Source: Bdellovibrio sp. 22V | GTDB lineage: Bacteria > Bdellovibrionota > Bdellovibrionia > Bdellovibrionales > Bdellovibrionaceae | Assembly: GCF_030169785.1 (NCBI RefSeq) | Contig: NZ_CP125854.1 | Span: 124,001-188,000 of the forward strand | DNA length: 64,000 nucleotides | Direction: 5' to 3' | Shown: piece after piece, positions 29,113 through 37,935 of the stretch | Layout of the letters: each line of letters begins with the position of its first letter | Position numbering within the stretch: the stretch's first letter is position 1 | The notes under the pieces: model-generated | Told to the model about the DNA's origin: nothing | Seen by the model: only the letters and a program-made list of their open reading frames with translations | The model's database searches: none | Made by a program: the position numbers and the translations under genes

Positions 29113-30761
29113 TAGCCATCCTTCCTAACTAGCCACATACCAAACGCATTGGCGGCTTTCTCTTCGTCTCGTGACATGGTCGCCATGATACGGTCTTTGA
29201 GAAGTTCGCTTTCTGCTTTTTCCGGATCGATAGATTCCTGCAAGACAGGAAGAGCCGTCGACATTCCAGGAAGTGTATTATCCACTGATTGTAATTCTTC
29301 GAGTTCCTCAATTGTACGAGGCAACATTTCCTCCACCGAATCTTGGAAACTGTCGGTGATCCATTGCATGAATGGACGAACGACGATGAAGAAGAATAAA
29401 GCCAAGCTGAAACCTAGAAGCGCCCACTTGAACAAAGCGTGGATCAACTTCTTACGCTCAAGCGTCGTCAAGATTTTCTCAGCTTCAGAGAAGTCTTCCG
29501 GTTGGAATTGCATGCTTTCAATTCTAACGCTGTCTCCACGAGCAGAGTTAAAGCCAATCGCATTTTTCACCAGGTCTTCGTACTTTTTAAGATCTTCAGC
29601 ACTGCGCGGTTGGTACTTTGTTTCCGTTGTTCCGTCAGGCTTTGTCGTCGTTACCGCAATACCGTCAACCACGACGGCTACGCTCACGCGCTCTAAACCG
29701 CCGGCAGCTTCACGGATATTACGAACTGTTTTTGGAACTTCGTAGTTTGTCGTTTTAATTTCTTTTTTAACGTCTTGTCTAAAACCGACTGTTCCCTGAT
29801 CCTCCGCACCCGGAAGATTGGAACGTGAACCGGGAACCCCCGCCGGATTTGTACGGGAACCATCCAAAGATTCCTCTTCGGATTGTTGCGAACGGATCGC
29901 CGTTTTATCCGGATCCACAGACTCTTCCACAGATGAAATCACACGGTGATTCAAGGTCGCGTCGACTTTCGCAACCACTTTAGCGTGGCCGACCACCTTG
30001 GAAAGAATATCTTCAATACGATTTTCAAGATCGCCTTCGATCTTCGCTTTCAGATCAAGAAGTTCGTTGGAACCGCCTGTCGCACCGTTTTCCGTGCGAG
30101 TCAGAACTTTTCCACGCTCATCAAGAACCGTCACTTTATCCGCGTCCATACCCTCGACAGCGTTCGCGACGAGGTAACGGATACCACGAACCTGCTCTGG
30201 AGCGAGTTCTTTACCTTGATGAAGTTCAACGACAACCGAAGCGGACGCTTGGCCACCTTCTTCAAGGAATGTTTTTTTGTTTGGAAGAGCCAAGATCACT
30301 TTCGACTGCTTCACCGCCGTCAAAGTGTTGATCGCTCTCATCAACTCGCCCTGCAAAGCCCTTTGGTAGTTGATTTTTTGCGCGTAAGAATTCATTCCGA
30401 AGTCTTGTTTTTCAAACATTTCAAGACCGACGGAACCCATTTTCGGAGAGCCAATTTCTGACATCAACGTCATTTGCGTTGAATGTAAAAGCTCTTTGGG
30501 AATAGCGACGGTTTTACCGTCGTCACGTAACTGGAATGGAATATTCTTTTCATTCAATTTCGCTACGATTGTAGAAACTTGTTCCGTAGGAATATTTGTG
30601 AAAAGTGGAACATAGTCCTTACCGGAAGCCATGAAAAGCATTGTGAGAATAGCCACAAGCGCGATGACTGAAACCGCAATGACTGAAAGACGCTTGGTTG
30701 GACCCAAGTTTTTGAAGAACTCACGAAATTGGACAACCAATCCACCGAAAATCTTATTCAA
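29112..30761 (-). CDS. fliF: Flagellar MS-ring protein FliF
   Basis: 549 residues, starting at TTG after GGAGGGG. Membrane segment at about 27-46; a ring-building YscJ/FliF domain includes DYVPLFTNI and a periplasmic region with TAVKQSKVILALP. A second membrane helix lies at about 445-465. The C-terminal cytoplasmic tail with MATMSRDEEKAANAF binds FliG. It forms the MS ring in the inner membrane. Confidence 0.95.
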   Translation of the reverse strand: MNKIFGGLVVQFREFFKNLGPTKRLSVIAVSVIALVAILTMLFMASGKDYVPLFTNIPTEQVSTIVAKLNEKNIPFQLRDDGKTVAIPKELLHSTQMTLMSEIGSPKMGSVGLEMFEKQDFGMNSYAQKINYQRALQGELMRAINTLTAVKQSKVILALPNKKTFLEEGGQASASVVVELHQGKELAPEQVRGIRYLVANAVEGMDADKVTVLDERGKVLTRTENGATGGSNELLDLKAKIEGDLENRIEDILSKVVGHAKVVAKVDATLNHRVISSVEESVDPDKTAIRSQQSEEESLDGSRTNPAGVPGSRSNLPGAEDQGTVGFRQDVKKEIKTTNYEVPKTVRNIREAAGGLERVSVAVVVDGIAVTTTKPDGTTETKYQPRSAEDLKKYEDLVKNAIGFNSARGDSVRIESMQFQPEDFSEAEKILTTLERKKLIHALFKWALLGFSLALFFFIVVRPFMQWITDSFQDSVEEMLPRTIEELEELQSVDNTLPGMSTALPVLQESIDPEKAESELLKDRIMATMSRDEEKAANAFGMWLVRKDG

Positions 30762-30798
30762 GGCAACCCCTCCGGCCTAAAAACTACACTTGCCTAAA

Positions 30799-31134
30799 TT
30801 AAACCTGCATTTTCATGACTTCTTGGTACGCATCAATAATCTTGTTACGTACTTGCACCATCACCTTGAGGGCGATGTCTGCTTTCTCAGCAGCGATCAT
30901 AACGTCTGCAACGTTGTCCGTTTTACCAGTCGCGAGATTCTGCATTGCTTTGTCTGAAGCTTTTTGCATCTCGTTCACGCTGCTTACGGCGTCTTTCAGA
31001 GTGTCGGCGAAGCTCTTACCAGTACCTGCTGTCGAACTTGCGGATGAGGGGCCTTCGATGCTTAACGACTTGGAATCGCGGACGAGTCCAGTGTCAAGAA
31101 ATCTGTTTGCATTTGATACAGTAAAACCCTCCAT
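30799..31134 (-). CDS. fliE: Flagellar hook-basal body protein FliE
   Basis: 111 residues. The C-terminal half (SFADTLKDAVSSVNEMQKASDKAMQNLATG and then VMVQVRNKIIDAYQEVMKMQV) is the conserved FliE helix pair that joins the MS ring to the rod. The ATG is preceded by AAGGAGAAGGTG. An 87-bp gap separates it from flgC, and that gap has a perfect TATAAT. Confidence 0.92.
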   Translation of the reverse strand: MEGFTVSNANRFLDTGLVRDSKSLSIEGPSSASSTAGTGKSFADTLKDAVSSVNEMQKASDKAMQNLATGKTDNVADVMIAAEKADIALKVMVQVRNKIIDAYQEVMKMQV

Positions 31135-31150
31135 GGCTTCACCTTCTCCT

Positions 31151-31188
31151 TACTAAAAATTGTATTATAACTAATCCTAAAAAGTCCC
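31151..31188 (-). promoter_or_regulatory. Possible internal promoter before fliE
   Basis: On the minus strand TATAAT lies about 30 bp upstream of the fliE start. The sequence 17 bp before it (TTTAGG) is a poor -35. It could let fliE-fliF and later genes be expressed apart from flgBC. Confidence 0.3.
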
Positions 31189-31221
31189 TAAAATTTGCCC
31201 CGGTCTAGGTAAATAACTCCT

Positions 31222-31665
31222 CTACCGGCCGATCTCTAAGGCGCTTAAAGCCATATCTTTTGACGCCTGAAGCGCCGTCACGTTTGCCTCATAAGAACGC
31301 GATGCCTGTATCATATTGGTCATCTCTTCCATAAGGTTGATATTAGGGTACGCCACGTAACCGTCAGCATTCGCATCGGGATGATCAGGCTCGTACTTCA
31401 AAAGCGGAGCTTTGCGATCGGAAAGAATGTCGGTGACCTGGACCCGTTGAAAACTGCCGTGAGGATCCGTCGAAGTAATGATCTCACCGAAATTCTTTGC
31501 ATCAGGCATCGCTTCGAAAACCACGTCCTTACGGCGGTACGGCCCACCTTCAGGCGTTTGCGTGGTATTAATGTTCGCGATATTGCTGGCAATGGTGTTC
31601 ATGCGCATTCTTTGCGCCGCCATACCACTGCTGCTAATTCTCATGCCCGTCAAAAAATCAGCCAT
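31222..31665 (-). CDS. flgC: Flagellar basal-body rod protein FlgC
   Basis: 147 residues. N-terminal rod motif (RISSSGMAAQRMRMNTIASNIANINT) and C-terminal NLMEEMTNMIQASRSYEANVTAL are typical of FlgC. It forms part of the proximal rod in the periplasm. It starts 2 bp after flgB. Confidence 0.94.
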   Translation of the reverse strand: MADFLTGMRISSSGMAAQRMRMNTIASNIANINTTQTPEGGPYRRKDVVFEAMPDAKNFGEIITSTDPHGSFQRVQVTDILSDRKAPLLKYEPDHPDANADGYVAYPNINLMEEMTNMIQASRSYEANVTALQASKDMALSALEIGR

Positions 31666-31667
31666 GA

Positions 31668-32081
31668 TTAGCGCCCTTCAGTCGCAGCGTATTTTAACGC
31701 CGCCATCTTTTTATTGATCAATTGCAAAGCCGCTTTGTACATCACGGCATTTTCAGAAAGCGCAGACATTTCTTTTTCCACGTCCACCGTATTGCCGTCG
31801 TTGTTCACAGCGCCTTCGGGATCTTCGTAGATATCGGGACGTGTTTTCGTCACCGAAGTTCCGCCGACAGCGAAGTGCTCTGGATTGCTTGTGCTGAGCG
31901 AGTTACCGCCATCCAAATCCAATGCTCTTTGCAAAGCGCCCTCGAAGTCCATTTTCTTAGCGTGGTACCCCGGAGTCTCGGCATTGGCGATGTTGGATGA
32001 CGTGACATTATGTCGGAGTTGTCTCATCGCGAGTGACGTCGCGAGAGCGTTGGTTGTTTTATCAAAAAGCCCGCTGCTCAT
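31668..32081 (-). CDS. flgB: Flagellar basal-body rod protein FlgB
   Basis: 137 residues. The rod motif LRHNVTSSNIANAETPGYHAKKMDFE is near the N-terminus, and VDVEKEMSALSENAVMYKAALQLI near the C-terminus. It makes the proximal rod with FlgC. Its ATG overlaps the stop of the AAA+ gene by 4 bp. Confidence 0.94.
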   Translation of the reverse strand: MSSGLFDKTTNALATSLAMRQLRHNVTSSNIANAETPGYHAKKMDFEGALQRALDLDGGNSLSTSNPEHFAVGGTSVTKTRPDIYEDPEGAVNNDGNTVDVEKEMSALSENAVMYKAALQLINKKMAALKYAATEGR

Positions 32082-32920
32082 AAAACACCTGCCTCCTTGT
32101 ATTCGTTGAGTTTGTTTCTCAATGTTCTAATGCTAATACCTAACATCTGTGCTGCCCGAGTCCGGTTTTGTGCCGTAAGCTCTAAGGTCTGTAAAATAAG
32201 ACGCTTTTCCACCTCGGAAAGGGACATGCCCGGAGCAAAATCAGCCGCCATTTCATCATTCACAGCTTCAAATTGAATAGATTCAGGTCCAATGAGTGAA
32301 CTTTTTGCAAGAACCACGGCACGCTCAAGCACGTTTTCGAGTTCACGGATGTTTCCAGGCCAGTTCCAGGAGTTCAAACGACCGTATGCTTCCGCAGTTA
32401 AACGAAGGCCCGATTTGCCATACATGATTTGGGAAACTTCCAGAAGAAAATTCACGATATTCTGAAAATCAGAGCCACGGTCTTCCAAACGCGGAATTTC
32501 CAAATGAACCACCGCAAGCTTATAGAACAAATCCTGACGGAATTGTTCTTGCTTCACCAGGCTGCGCAAATCACGGCGCGATGTGGAAATGAAGCGTGGA
32601 CGTGAACCATTGGTTCTTTCAACCAACTTCATCAATTCATTTTGCAAAGCAGGATTAGCGCAATCCAAATCTTCAATCAAAAGAGTGCCACCGTCGATTT
32701 TTGAAAAATCAAAACCGCCGGCATTTTTACAATCCAAGCAGTACAAACGCGGCGAACGGCTTTTTGTGTAAATGTAGCGAGCCAAGCTGGTTTTTCCAAC
32801 ACCGGCTTCACCGAGAATCAAAAGGCTGGCCTGCGTGCCCGCCAATTGCAAACTCAATTGCTTCACTTCATACATTTTTCTGTCTTCAATGTGTAAAGCA
32901 TCAAAATCAAAGTACGACAT
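32078..32920 (-). CDS. AAA+ regulator with Fis helix-turn-helix, lacking the GAFTGA loop
   Basis: 280 residues from the ATG at 32920 (after AGGGGATTTG). Walker A GEAGVGKT (37-44), Walker B GGTLLIED (about 77-84), the sensor region FRQDLFYKL and sensor II WPGNIRELENVLERAV, then a Fis-type HTH (AAQMLGISIRTLRNKL) at the C-terminus. It resembles NtrC/FleQ-type activators but has only about 35 residues between Walker A and B instead of about 65. The missing piece includes the GAFTGA loop that contacts sigma-54. It has no receiver domain. It is placed second in the flagellar operon and is translationally coupled to flgB, so a flagellar gene regulator is likely. Confidence 0.8.
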   Translation of the reverse strand: MSYFDFDALHIEDRKMYEVKQLSLQLAGTQASLLILGEAGVGKTSLARYIYTKSRSPRLYCLDCKNAGGFDFSKIDGGTLLIEDLDCANPALQNELMKLVERTNGSRPRFISTSRRDLRSLVKQEQFRQDLFYKLAVVHLEIPRLEDRGSDFQNIVNFLLEVSQIMYGKSGLRLTAEAYGRLNSWNWPGNIRELENVLERAVVLAKSSLIGPESIQFEAVNDEMAADFAPGMSLSEVEKRLILQTLELTAQNRTRAAQMLGISIRTLRNKLNEYKEAGVL

Positions 32921-32928
32921 CAAATCCC

Positions 32929-35712
32929 CTATTTGCCTTGCTCGTTCTCAGACATTGCTGGAATTCTTTTGATATATTTTTTGTAACCGTCTCGCCATTC
33001 CGAATTCTTCAACTGCTCTTGAGCCAAATTTTTCCAGAATGCGCTTTTTTCACCTTTAAAGTCGTTCCATACTTCCGCAGCCTTTTGAATCTCGCCGCGT
33101 TTGAAGTAAATTTGTCCTAACTTATAGCGAATTGAAGAAAGCGGACGGCTTTCTTCATACGTTTCCAAAAGAGAATCGTAAGAAGTAATCGCCTGGTCCA
33201 CTTGACCTTTTTGCATGTAAATATCGCCCATCATTTCCAAAGCTTTCGCGTGAATAACCGGAGCGACTTTCTTTGAATCTTTTTGTTGTTTGTCGATCAT
33301 TTCCAATGCTTGCAATGCTTCCGTCGGACGCTCTTGCTTAAGCTGCAATTCGGCCAATTTTAGATAAGGTTCCGCCACAAGCTCTGGCTGTCCCTTCCAC
33401 GTGCGCAAAAGTTCACCGAGATAACGAATCGCCGATTCATTGTCGCCGCGTTTTTCCAAAAGACGAACTGCGATATTCACTCGCTCAATTTGTGCATCTT
33501 CAGAAAGCTTTTCCGGCGTTTTGATGTTCTTAAGATTTTCGTAAGCTTGATTGTACTTGTGTTCTTGCGTGAAGACGGCCGCCAAACGCAGATTCAATTC
33601 GTCTTCAGAGGGAATTTCCTCTTTCACTTGAATTTCACGCGCTTCCGGAGTTCCGCGAATTGCGTAAACGCGGTTCAAAACATCTTTATAATATTTTTCC
33701 GCCTCATTGGGAGCGCCCCCCATTTCAAAAGCGCGGCCTACGTTGTACTTCGTATCCAGACGCTTCGAGTTTTTCAACCATGTGTCGGCGTACTGACTGT
33801 GAGTTTTCAAAGCTCTGATGAAATTTCCGCTATCCACTTCCGTTTGCAACTTATCGTTGATATTTGAAACGATGCGATTAGAAATCAATGGCACGTCCAC
33901 TGAAGTCGGATGCTCTTTATAATACTTTGAAAGAAGATCGATCGCCTTTTGTTGTTCGCCGCGAGAAGAATATCCATCCGCCACCATGACAGTCGCGAAC
34001 TGCTCGATATTCGGCAAGTCGATTTTTTTTGCCAAAGACATAATTTCACCGACAGCATTGTTCACTTCTTTCGGCTTCATGCCTTTCATGCGCGCGCTCA
34101 ACAGGCGCAAACGTGCAATCACCGCACTTGGACTTTCACCATAGCGGAAATATGTTTCAAGGTAGGAGCCCATCACGCGGGATTTATCCGCGCCGAAGAT
34201 TTCCAAAAGCTCGCCCATACGAGTCATCGCAAACGGCGCATGATCGTTGCTTGGGAATTTTTTTACGAAGTCACGATATACATCCAAGCTCTGGTTGTAT
34301 TTATTCATCCAAAACAAAGACTCCGCCTGATTGTAATAGGCGTTCGGATAAGAGTTTTGTCCTTCGGGATATTTCTTCAAAGCCGTTTGATAATCTTCGA
34401 CGGCTTTTTTGTAGTTTTTCGCGCGCACCCATACGTCACCGCGACGGAAAGCCCCTTCGACTTTAAGATCACGGTTCGTCGATGTTTTTTCGACCTCATC
34501 AAATTGTGCAACGGCATCCTGCCATTTATTCAATTTCATGTAAGCCAAGCCCATTCCCAAACGAGCCAGGTCTTTTGATAACGACGCGTTCTCGCCGAAG
34601 TTTTTGTTGTCGATGTGCTCTTTAAAAAGACGAAGAGCACCTAAGTAATCGCCTCTTTCCAATGAAAGATAGCCAATTTTCAAAGACGTTCTTTCCGCCA
34701 AAGGAGACTTCGGATATTTCTGAATCGCTTCTTTATATTTCTGCAAAGCCTCGTCGTAATGCGAAGGCTTGCCTTCATCCTGCCACAAAGCAAGGTGAAC
34801 ATCAGCGGTCATAAAATCCACGACTTCGTTGTATTGAGATTGAGGATATTTATCTTGGAACCACTCACGTGTTTTTAAAAATACGCCGTATCTTTGTTTC
34901 TCAAACAAAGTCAGCAAAAGACGCGCTTGTTTGTTTTCATCACTTTGTTGCGGAGAAATCTGATAAATTGTCGGTGTGACTTTCAACTTCTCCCAGTACG
35001 ACACCGGCGTTTCCAACATTGGAAACGGGATATAATAGTTGTCTTTGGCGCGAATCATCGCCTCTTCTTTGATTTCATAATCTTTAATAGAGAAACGATC
35101 ATAGTCAGGATCGCCGCCATCAAAGATACCGGATTTCACCGTATCATTTGCCGCGACAGAGACACCTTGATTCGCAATCGTCAAAGCGTCTGCCGTTGCC
35201 GGCTTTCTGGCTTTATCAGTTTTAACTTTTGCAGCTGTTTTTGCCGGCTTAGCTGTTGCCTCTGTTTTTTTAGTTTCTTCTTTTTGCGCGACTGTTTTGT
35301 TTTCTTTTTTAGGTTTGAGGTTGGGATTTAGATAGAAATCCACAATCAAACGCGAAGGCTGATCCGTAAGATAATCAAACGTATCCACGTCATCACCGGA
35401 AAGCGTGAATAGAATAATATGTTTGCCATCGGGACCTTTACGATCCACGGAAACACCTTGAATGAAATCACTTTTGAAAGAGGCAAGAGATTGAATCGTC
35501 GCATCGTCCATCGCCGGAACCGTCATCTCGACAATGGTCTGGCCTTTACGTTCCACACGTTTAACGTCGTAATCCCAATTCTGCTGGCCCATCAATTCCA
35601 AATGAACAGTGTCGCCTTGGAAATTGATCACGCCATTGACTTTATTAGCTCGAGCTTCAGCTAGACCTAAGATCAGGCATCCTGCCATCAACACAAATCG
35701 TAAAGTGTTCAC
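32929..35712 (-). CDS. Periplasmic AMIN-like/TPR protein heading the flagellar operon
   Basis: 927 residues; starts at GTG (35712) directly after AAGGA, with an ATG at 35688 as alternative. A signal peptide (cut near LAEARA) is followed by an AMIN-like beta domain (about 25-128, ending SRLIVDFYLNPNLKP). Then a Lys/Thr/Ala-rich linker (about 130-175) and, from about 265 onward, many tetratricopeptide repeats, for example around ALQKYKEAIQKYPKSPLAER. It would scaffold protein contacts in the periplasm. It is first in the flagellar operon, under a sigma-54 promoter. Campylobacter PflA, a periplasmic TPR motor protein, is a functional parallel, not a proven homologue. Confidence 0.72.
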   Translation of the reverse strand: MNTLRFVLMAGCLILGLAEARANKVNGVINFQGDTVHLELMGQQNWDYDVKRVERKGQTIVEMTVPAMDDATIQSLASFKSDFIQGVSVDRKGPDGKHIILFTLSGDDVDTFDYLTDQPSRLIVDFYLNPNLKPKKENKTVAQKEETKKTEATAKPAKTAAKVKTDKARKPATADALTIANQGVSVAANDTVKSGIFDGGDPDYDRFSIKDYEIKEEAMIRAKDNYYIPFPMLETPVSYWEKLKVTPTIYQISPQQSDENKQARLLLTLFEKQRYGVFLKTREWFQDKYPQSQYNEVVDFMTADVHLALWQDEGKPSHYDEALQKYKEAIQKYPKSPLAERTSLKIGYLSLERGDYLGALRLFKEHIDNKNFGENASLSKDLARLGMGLAYMKLNKWQDAVAQFDEVEKTSTNRDLKVEGAFRRGDVWVRAKNYKKAVEDYQTALKKYPEGQNSYPNAYYNQAESLFWMNKYNQSLDVYRDFVKKFPSNDHAPFAMTRMGELLEIFGADKSRVMGSYLETYFRYGESPSAVIARLRLLSARMKGMKPKEVNNAVGEIMSLAKKIDLPNIEQFATVMVADGYSSRGEQQKAIDLLSKYYKEHPTSVDVPLISNRIVSNINDKLQTEVDSGNFIRALKTHSQYADTWLKNSKRLDTKYNVGRAFEMGGAPNEAEKYYKDVLNRVYAIRGTPEAREIQVKEEIPSEDELNLRLAAVFTQEHKYNQAYENLKNIKTPEKLSEDAQIERVNIAVRLLEKRGDNESAIRYLGELLRTWKGQPELVAEPYLKLAELQLKQERPTEALQALEMIDKQQKDSKKVAPVIHAKALEMMGDIYMQKGQVDQAITSYDSLLETYEESRPLSSIRYKLGQIYFKRGEIQKAAEVWNDFKGEKSAFWKNLAQEQLKNSEWRDGYKKYIKRIPAMSENEQGK

Positions 35713-35745
35713 TCCTTGAACCCTCTTTTCCCTGCTTTGTGCTGT

Positions 35746-35761
35746 TGCACATACGGTGCCA
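35746..35761 (-). promoter_or_regulatory. Sigma-54 (-24/-12) promoter of the flagellar operon
   Basis: On the minus strand TGGCACCGTATGTGCA, with the invariant GG and GC exactly 10 bp apart, as in TGGCACG-N4-TTGCA. Transcription would begin near 35735, about 23 bases before the GTG of the TPR gene, so the leader is short and includes AAGGA. Confidence 0.65.
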
Positions 35762-35915
35762 TGCCTTTCGAAGGTCTATTGGCAAATATGTTCAAGATGG
35801 GCAAAAAGTTTCATAGAATTTTTGTCGGGGCCGACAAACTCATGACAGAGACCTTGGTCCTGTTTGCAACGGCGGGACTGAATTTTCCCTCAGAAGATTC
35901 CGATAGATAGGTGCT

Positions 35916-36404
35916 ATGAGAAACCACTTCATTGTTTGCATCATGAGTCTTCTTCTTGGAAGTTGCGTATCGGTTAAGCTGCCGGGCGGGAAAGTCACGT
36001 CTGCCAAGGATGTCACGTTCACGGCTCCCCCATCCCCTTTTCAAGAAATCAAAGCTGACAGCTCCGACAAAGCTTGGTTGAGCGGCAAAACCGGCAACAC
36101 GATCTCGTTTCTTTCTGAATGCGGCGGCGGAGCGGATCCAAGTTTGGAACAACTGGAAGTGGACTCTTTAGGGGCGATCAACAAAGTCAAAGTTCTTCAG
36201 TCCGATGAAACAATGTTTAATGGTCGGGCCGCACGCCAAAGCACCGCCCAAGGCCAAATCGACGGCGTCTCTGTGCAGATGGCCCTTTTGGTTTTTAAGA
36301 AAAACGGCTGTAACTACACTTTAAGTTACGGTGGAGTCGCCAAACAGTTTTCCGTCGAAGAAGACGTCTTTGAAAAATTCAAACAGAGTTTTAAGGCGCC
36401 TTGA
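35916..36404 (+). CDS. Lipoprotein encoded with the Mla-like transporter
   Basis: 162 residues. Lipoprotein signal with LLGSC (Cys17), then a predicted beta-rich soluble domain with an FLSECGG stretch and a second Cys in GCNYTL. No family recognised. Its stop overlaps the start of the MlaE-type permease gene (TGATG), so it is very likely part of the transporter's function or assembly. Confidence 0.75.
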   Translation: MRNHFIVCIMSLLLGSCVSVKLPGGKVTSAKDVTFTAPPSPFQEIKADSSDKAWLSGKTGNTISFLSECGGGADPSLEQLEVDSLGAINKVKVLQSDETMFNGRAARQSTAQGQIDGVSVQMALLVFKKNGCNYTLSYGGVAKQFSVEEDVFEKFKQSFKAP

Positions 36405-37192
36405 TGAATAATATCGCGCAACCCTTCACTAAACTCGTGCTTGAAATCCTCCACTTTTTGGGAGGCGTGGGCATATTGTTTCGCGACGTGCTTCGCGAAC
36501 TTTTTAAGGGCCGCTTTTATTGGAAACTTCTTATCGAACAAATCTATCAGATTGGCATGCGTTCTATGCCTTTGATCATCATCACGTCTGTCAGTATCGG
36601 CATGGTGATGTCGTTACAGTTTGGCCTGGGTCTTGAAAAGTTCGGCGGAAAACTCTATGTGCCAAAACTTCTTGCCGTGACGATTCTGCGCGAAATGGGT
36701 CCCGTGTTCACAAGTCTTATGCTGGCGGCCCGCGTGGGCGCCGGTATTGCGAGTGAGATCGGCAGTATGGTGGTCACTCAGCAGGTTGATGCCATCCGCG
36801 CGCTCGGCACCTCGCCGATTAAGAAAATCGTCATTCCGCGCGTGCTTGCTTGTTTGATTGCTCTTCCGATTCTGGTGTCAATGGCCAATATCGTAGGCAA
36901 TGCCGGCGGCTTGATTGTCGGTGCTGTCGAGCTAAACCTCGATCCGAACTTTTATCTTTTAAAAGTGCTCACCACGTCGACGATTGAAGACTACCTTTCC
37001 GGTTTTGGAAAAACATTTTTCTTTGCGATCTTTATCTCCATCTCGGCCTGTTATTTTGGTTTGAACGTCAAAGCTGGAACAAAAGAGGTCGGTATCGCAA
37101 CAACGAAAGCCGTTGTGGTTTCCTCCATTCTTATTCTGGTCGGCGACTTCTTTTTGTCGAAACTCTTTTGGATCTTCGAGAAGATGATATGA
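36404..37192 (+). CDS. mlaE: Lipid-transport ABC permease, MlaE family
   Basis: 262 residues, with five or six membrane helices. The core VPKLLAVTILREMGPVFTSLMLAARVGAGIASEIGSM is the MlaE/YrbE signature, with EMG and the E-x-G-x-M coupling region. It forms the inner-membrane channel of a Mla-type phospholipid transporter. The ATG at 36404 overlaps the previous stop; a TTG at 36401 is also possible. Confidence 0.92.
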   Translation: MNNIAQPFTKLVLEILHFLGGVGILFRDVLRELFKGRFYWKLLIEQIYQIGMRSMPLIIITSVSIGMVMSLQFGLGLEKFGGKLYVPKLLAVTILREMGPVFTSLMLAARVGAGIASEIGSMVVTQQVDAIRALGTSPIKKIVIPRVLACLIALPILVSMANIVGNAGGLIVGAVELNLDPNFYLLKVLTTSTIEDYLSGFGKTFFFAIFISISACYFGLNVKAGTKEVGIATTKAVVVSSILILVGDFFLSKLFWIFEKMI

Positions 37193-37935
37193 ACGAGCAA
37201 CGCCGCGGTTTTATCGAAGTTGTTGATTTCCACAAATCATTCGGCACCAAAAAGGTGCACGAAGGTGTGAGCTTTTACGTTCGCAAAGGCGAGTGTCTGG
37301 GATTGATCGGTGGATCCGGGACAGGAAAGAGCGTTCTTTTACGCAGCCTTGTCGGTTTGGAGAAACCGGATCGCGGGCAAATCTTGATTGATGGCGTGGA
37401 TATTTCACCGCTGCGCGAATCTGAGCTTGTCGAAATTCGCAAAAAAGTGGCTTACGCGTTTCAGGGCGGCGCTTTATTTGACTCGATGTCGGTCTACGAA
37501 AATCTTGCCTATCCCTTACGCGAACATTTTAATTTTACAGAAAATGAAGTGGCGCGGAAAATTCGCGAACAGCTGCAAGAGTTTGGATTGGAAAATTCAG
37601 AAAATCTTCTTCCGGGAAATCTTTCCGGCGGGATGCAAAAGCGTGTGGGTTTGGCTCGAGCGATGATGATGCATCCTGAAGTCGTGCTGTATGATGAGCC
37701 GACGGCAGGGCTGGATCCTTACAACACAAAAAGAATCCAAGAATCTATCTTGGCCTTGAAAGCAAAGGGCGTGACCTCCATTTTGGTTACGCACGATATG
37801 CCCACGGTCTATGCCGTTTGCGACAAAGTCGCACTTCTGCAACACGGTCGTATCGGCGAGCAGTATACAATTGAAAAGTTAAAACAAGAGCCTCCAGGCG
37901 CCATGAGCGAGTTTATCAACGGAGAAAGTGCCTAA
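37189..37935 (+). CDS. mlaF: Lipid-transport ABC ATPase, MlaF family
   Basis: 248 residues from the ATG at 37189, a 4-bp overlap with the permease gene. Walker A GGSGTGKS (41-48), signature LSGGMQKRVGLARA and Walker B VVLYDEPTAGLDP, as in MlaF. It powers the MlaE channel. MlaB, the STAS subunit, is not encoded here. Confidence 0.93.
   Translation: MNEQRRGFIEVVDFHKSFGTKKVHEGVSFYVRKGECLGLIGGSGTGKSVLLRSLVGLEKPDRGQILIDGVDISPLRESELVEIRKKVAYAFQGGALFDSMSVYENLAYPLREHFNFTENEVARKIREQLQEFGLENSENLLPGNLSGGMQKRVGLARAMMMHPEVVLYDEPTAGLDPYNTKRIQESILALKAKGVTSILVTHDMPTVYAVCDKVALLQHGRIGEQYTIEKLKQEPPGAMSEFINGESA

Noticed and set aside
35716-35910. 64-residue plus-strand frame in the divergent region before the lipoprotein
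   Set aside because: No ribosome binding site or conserved motif, and it overlaps the sigma-54 promoter of the flagellar operon.
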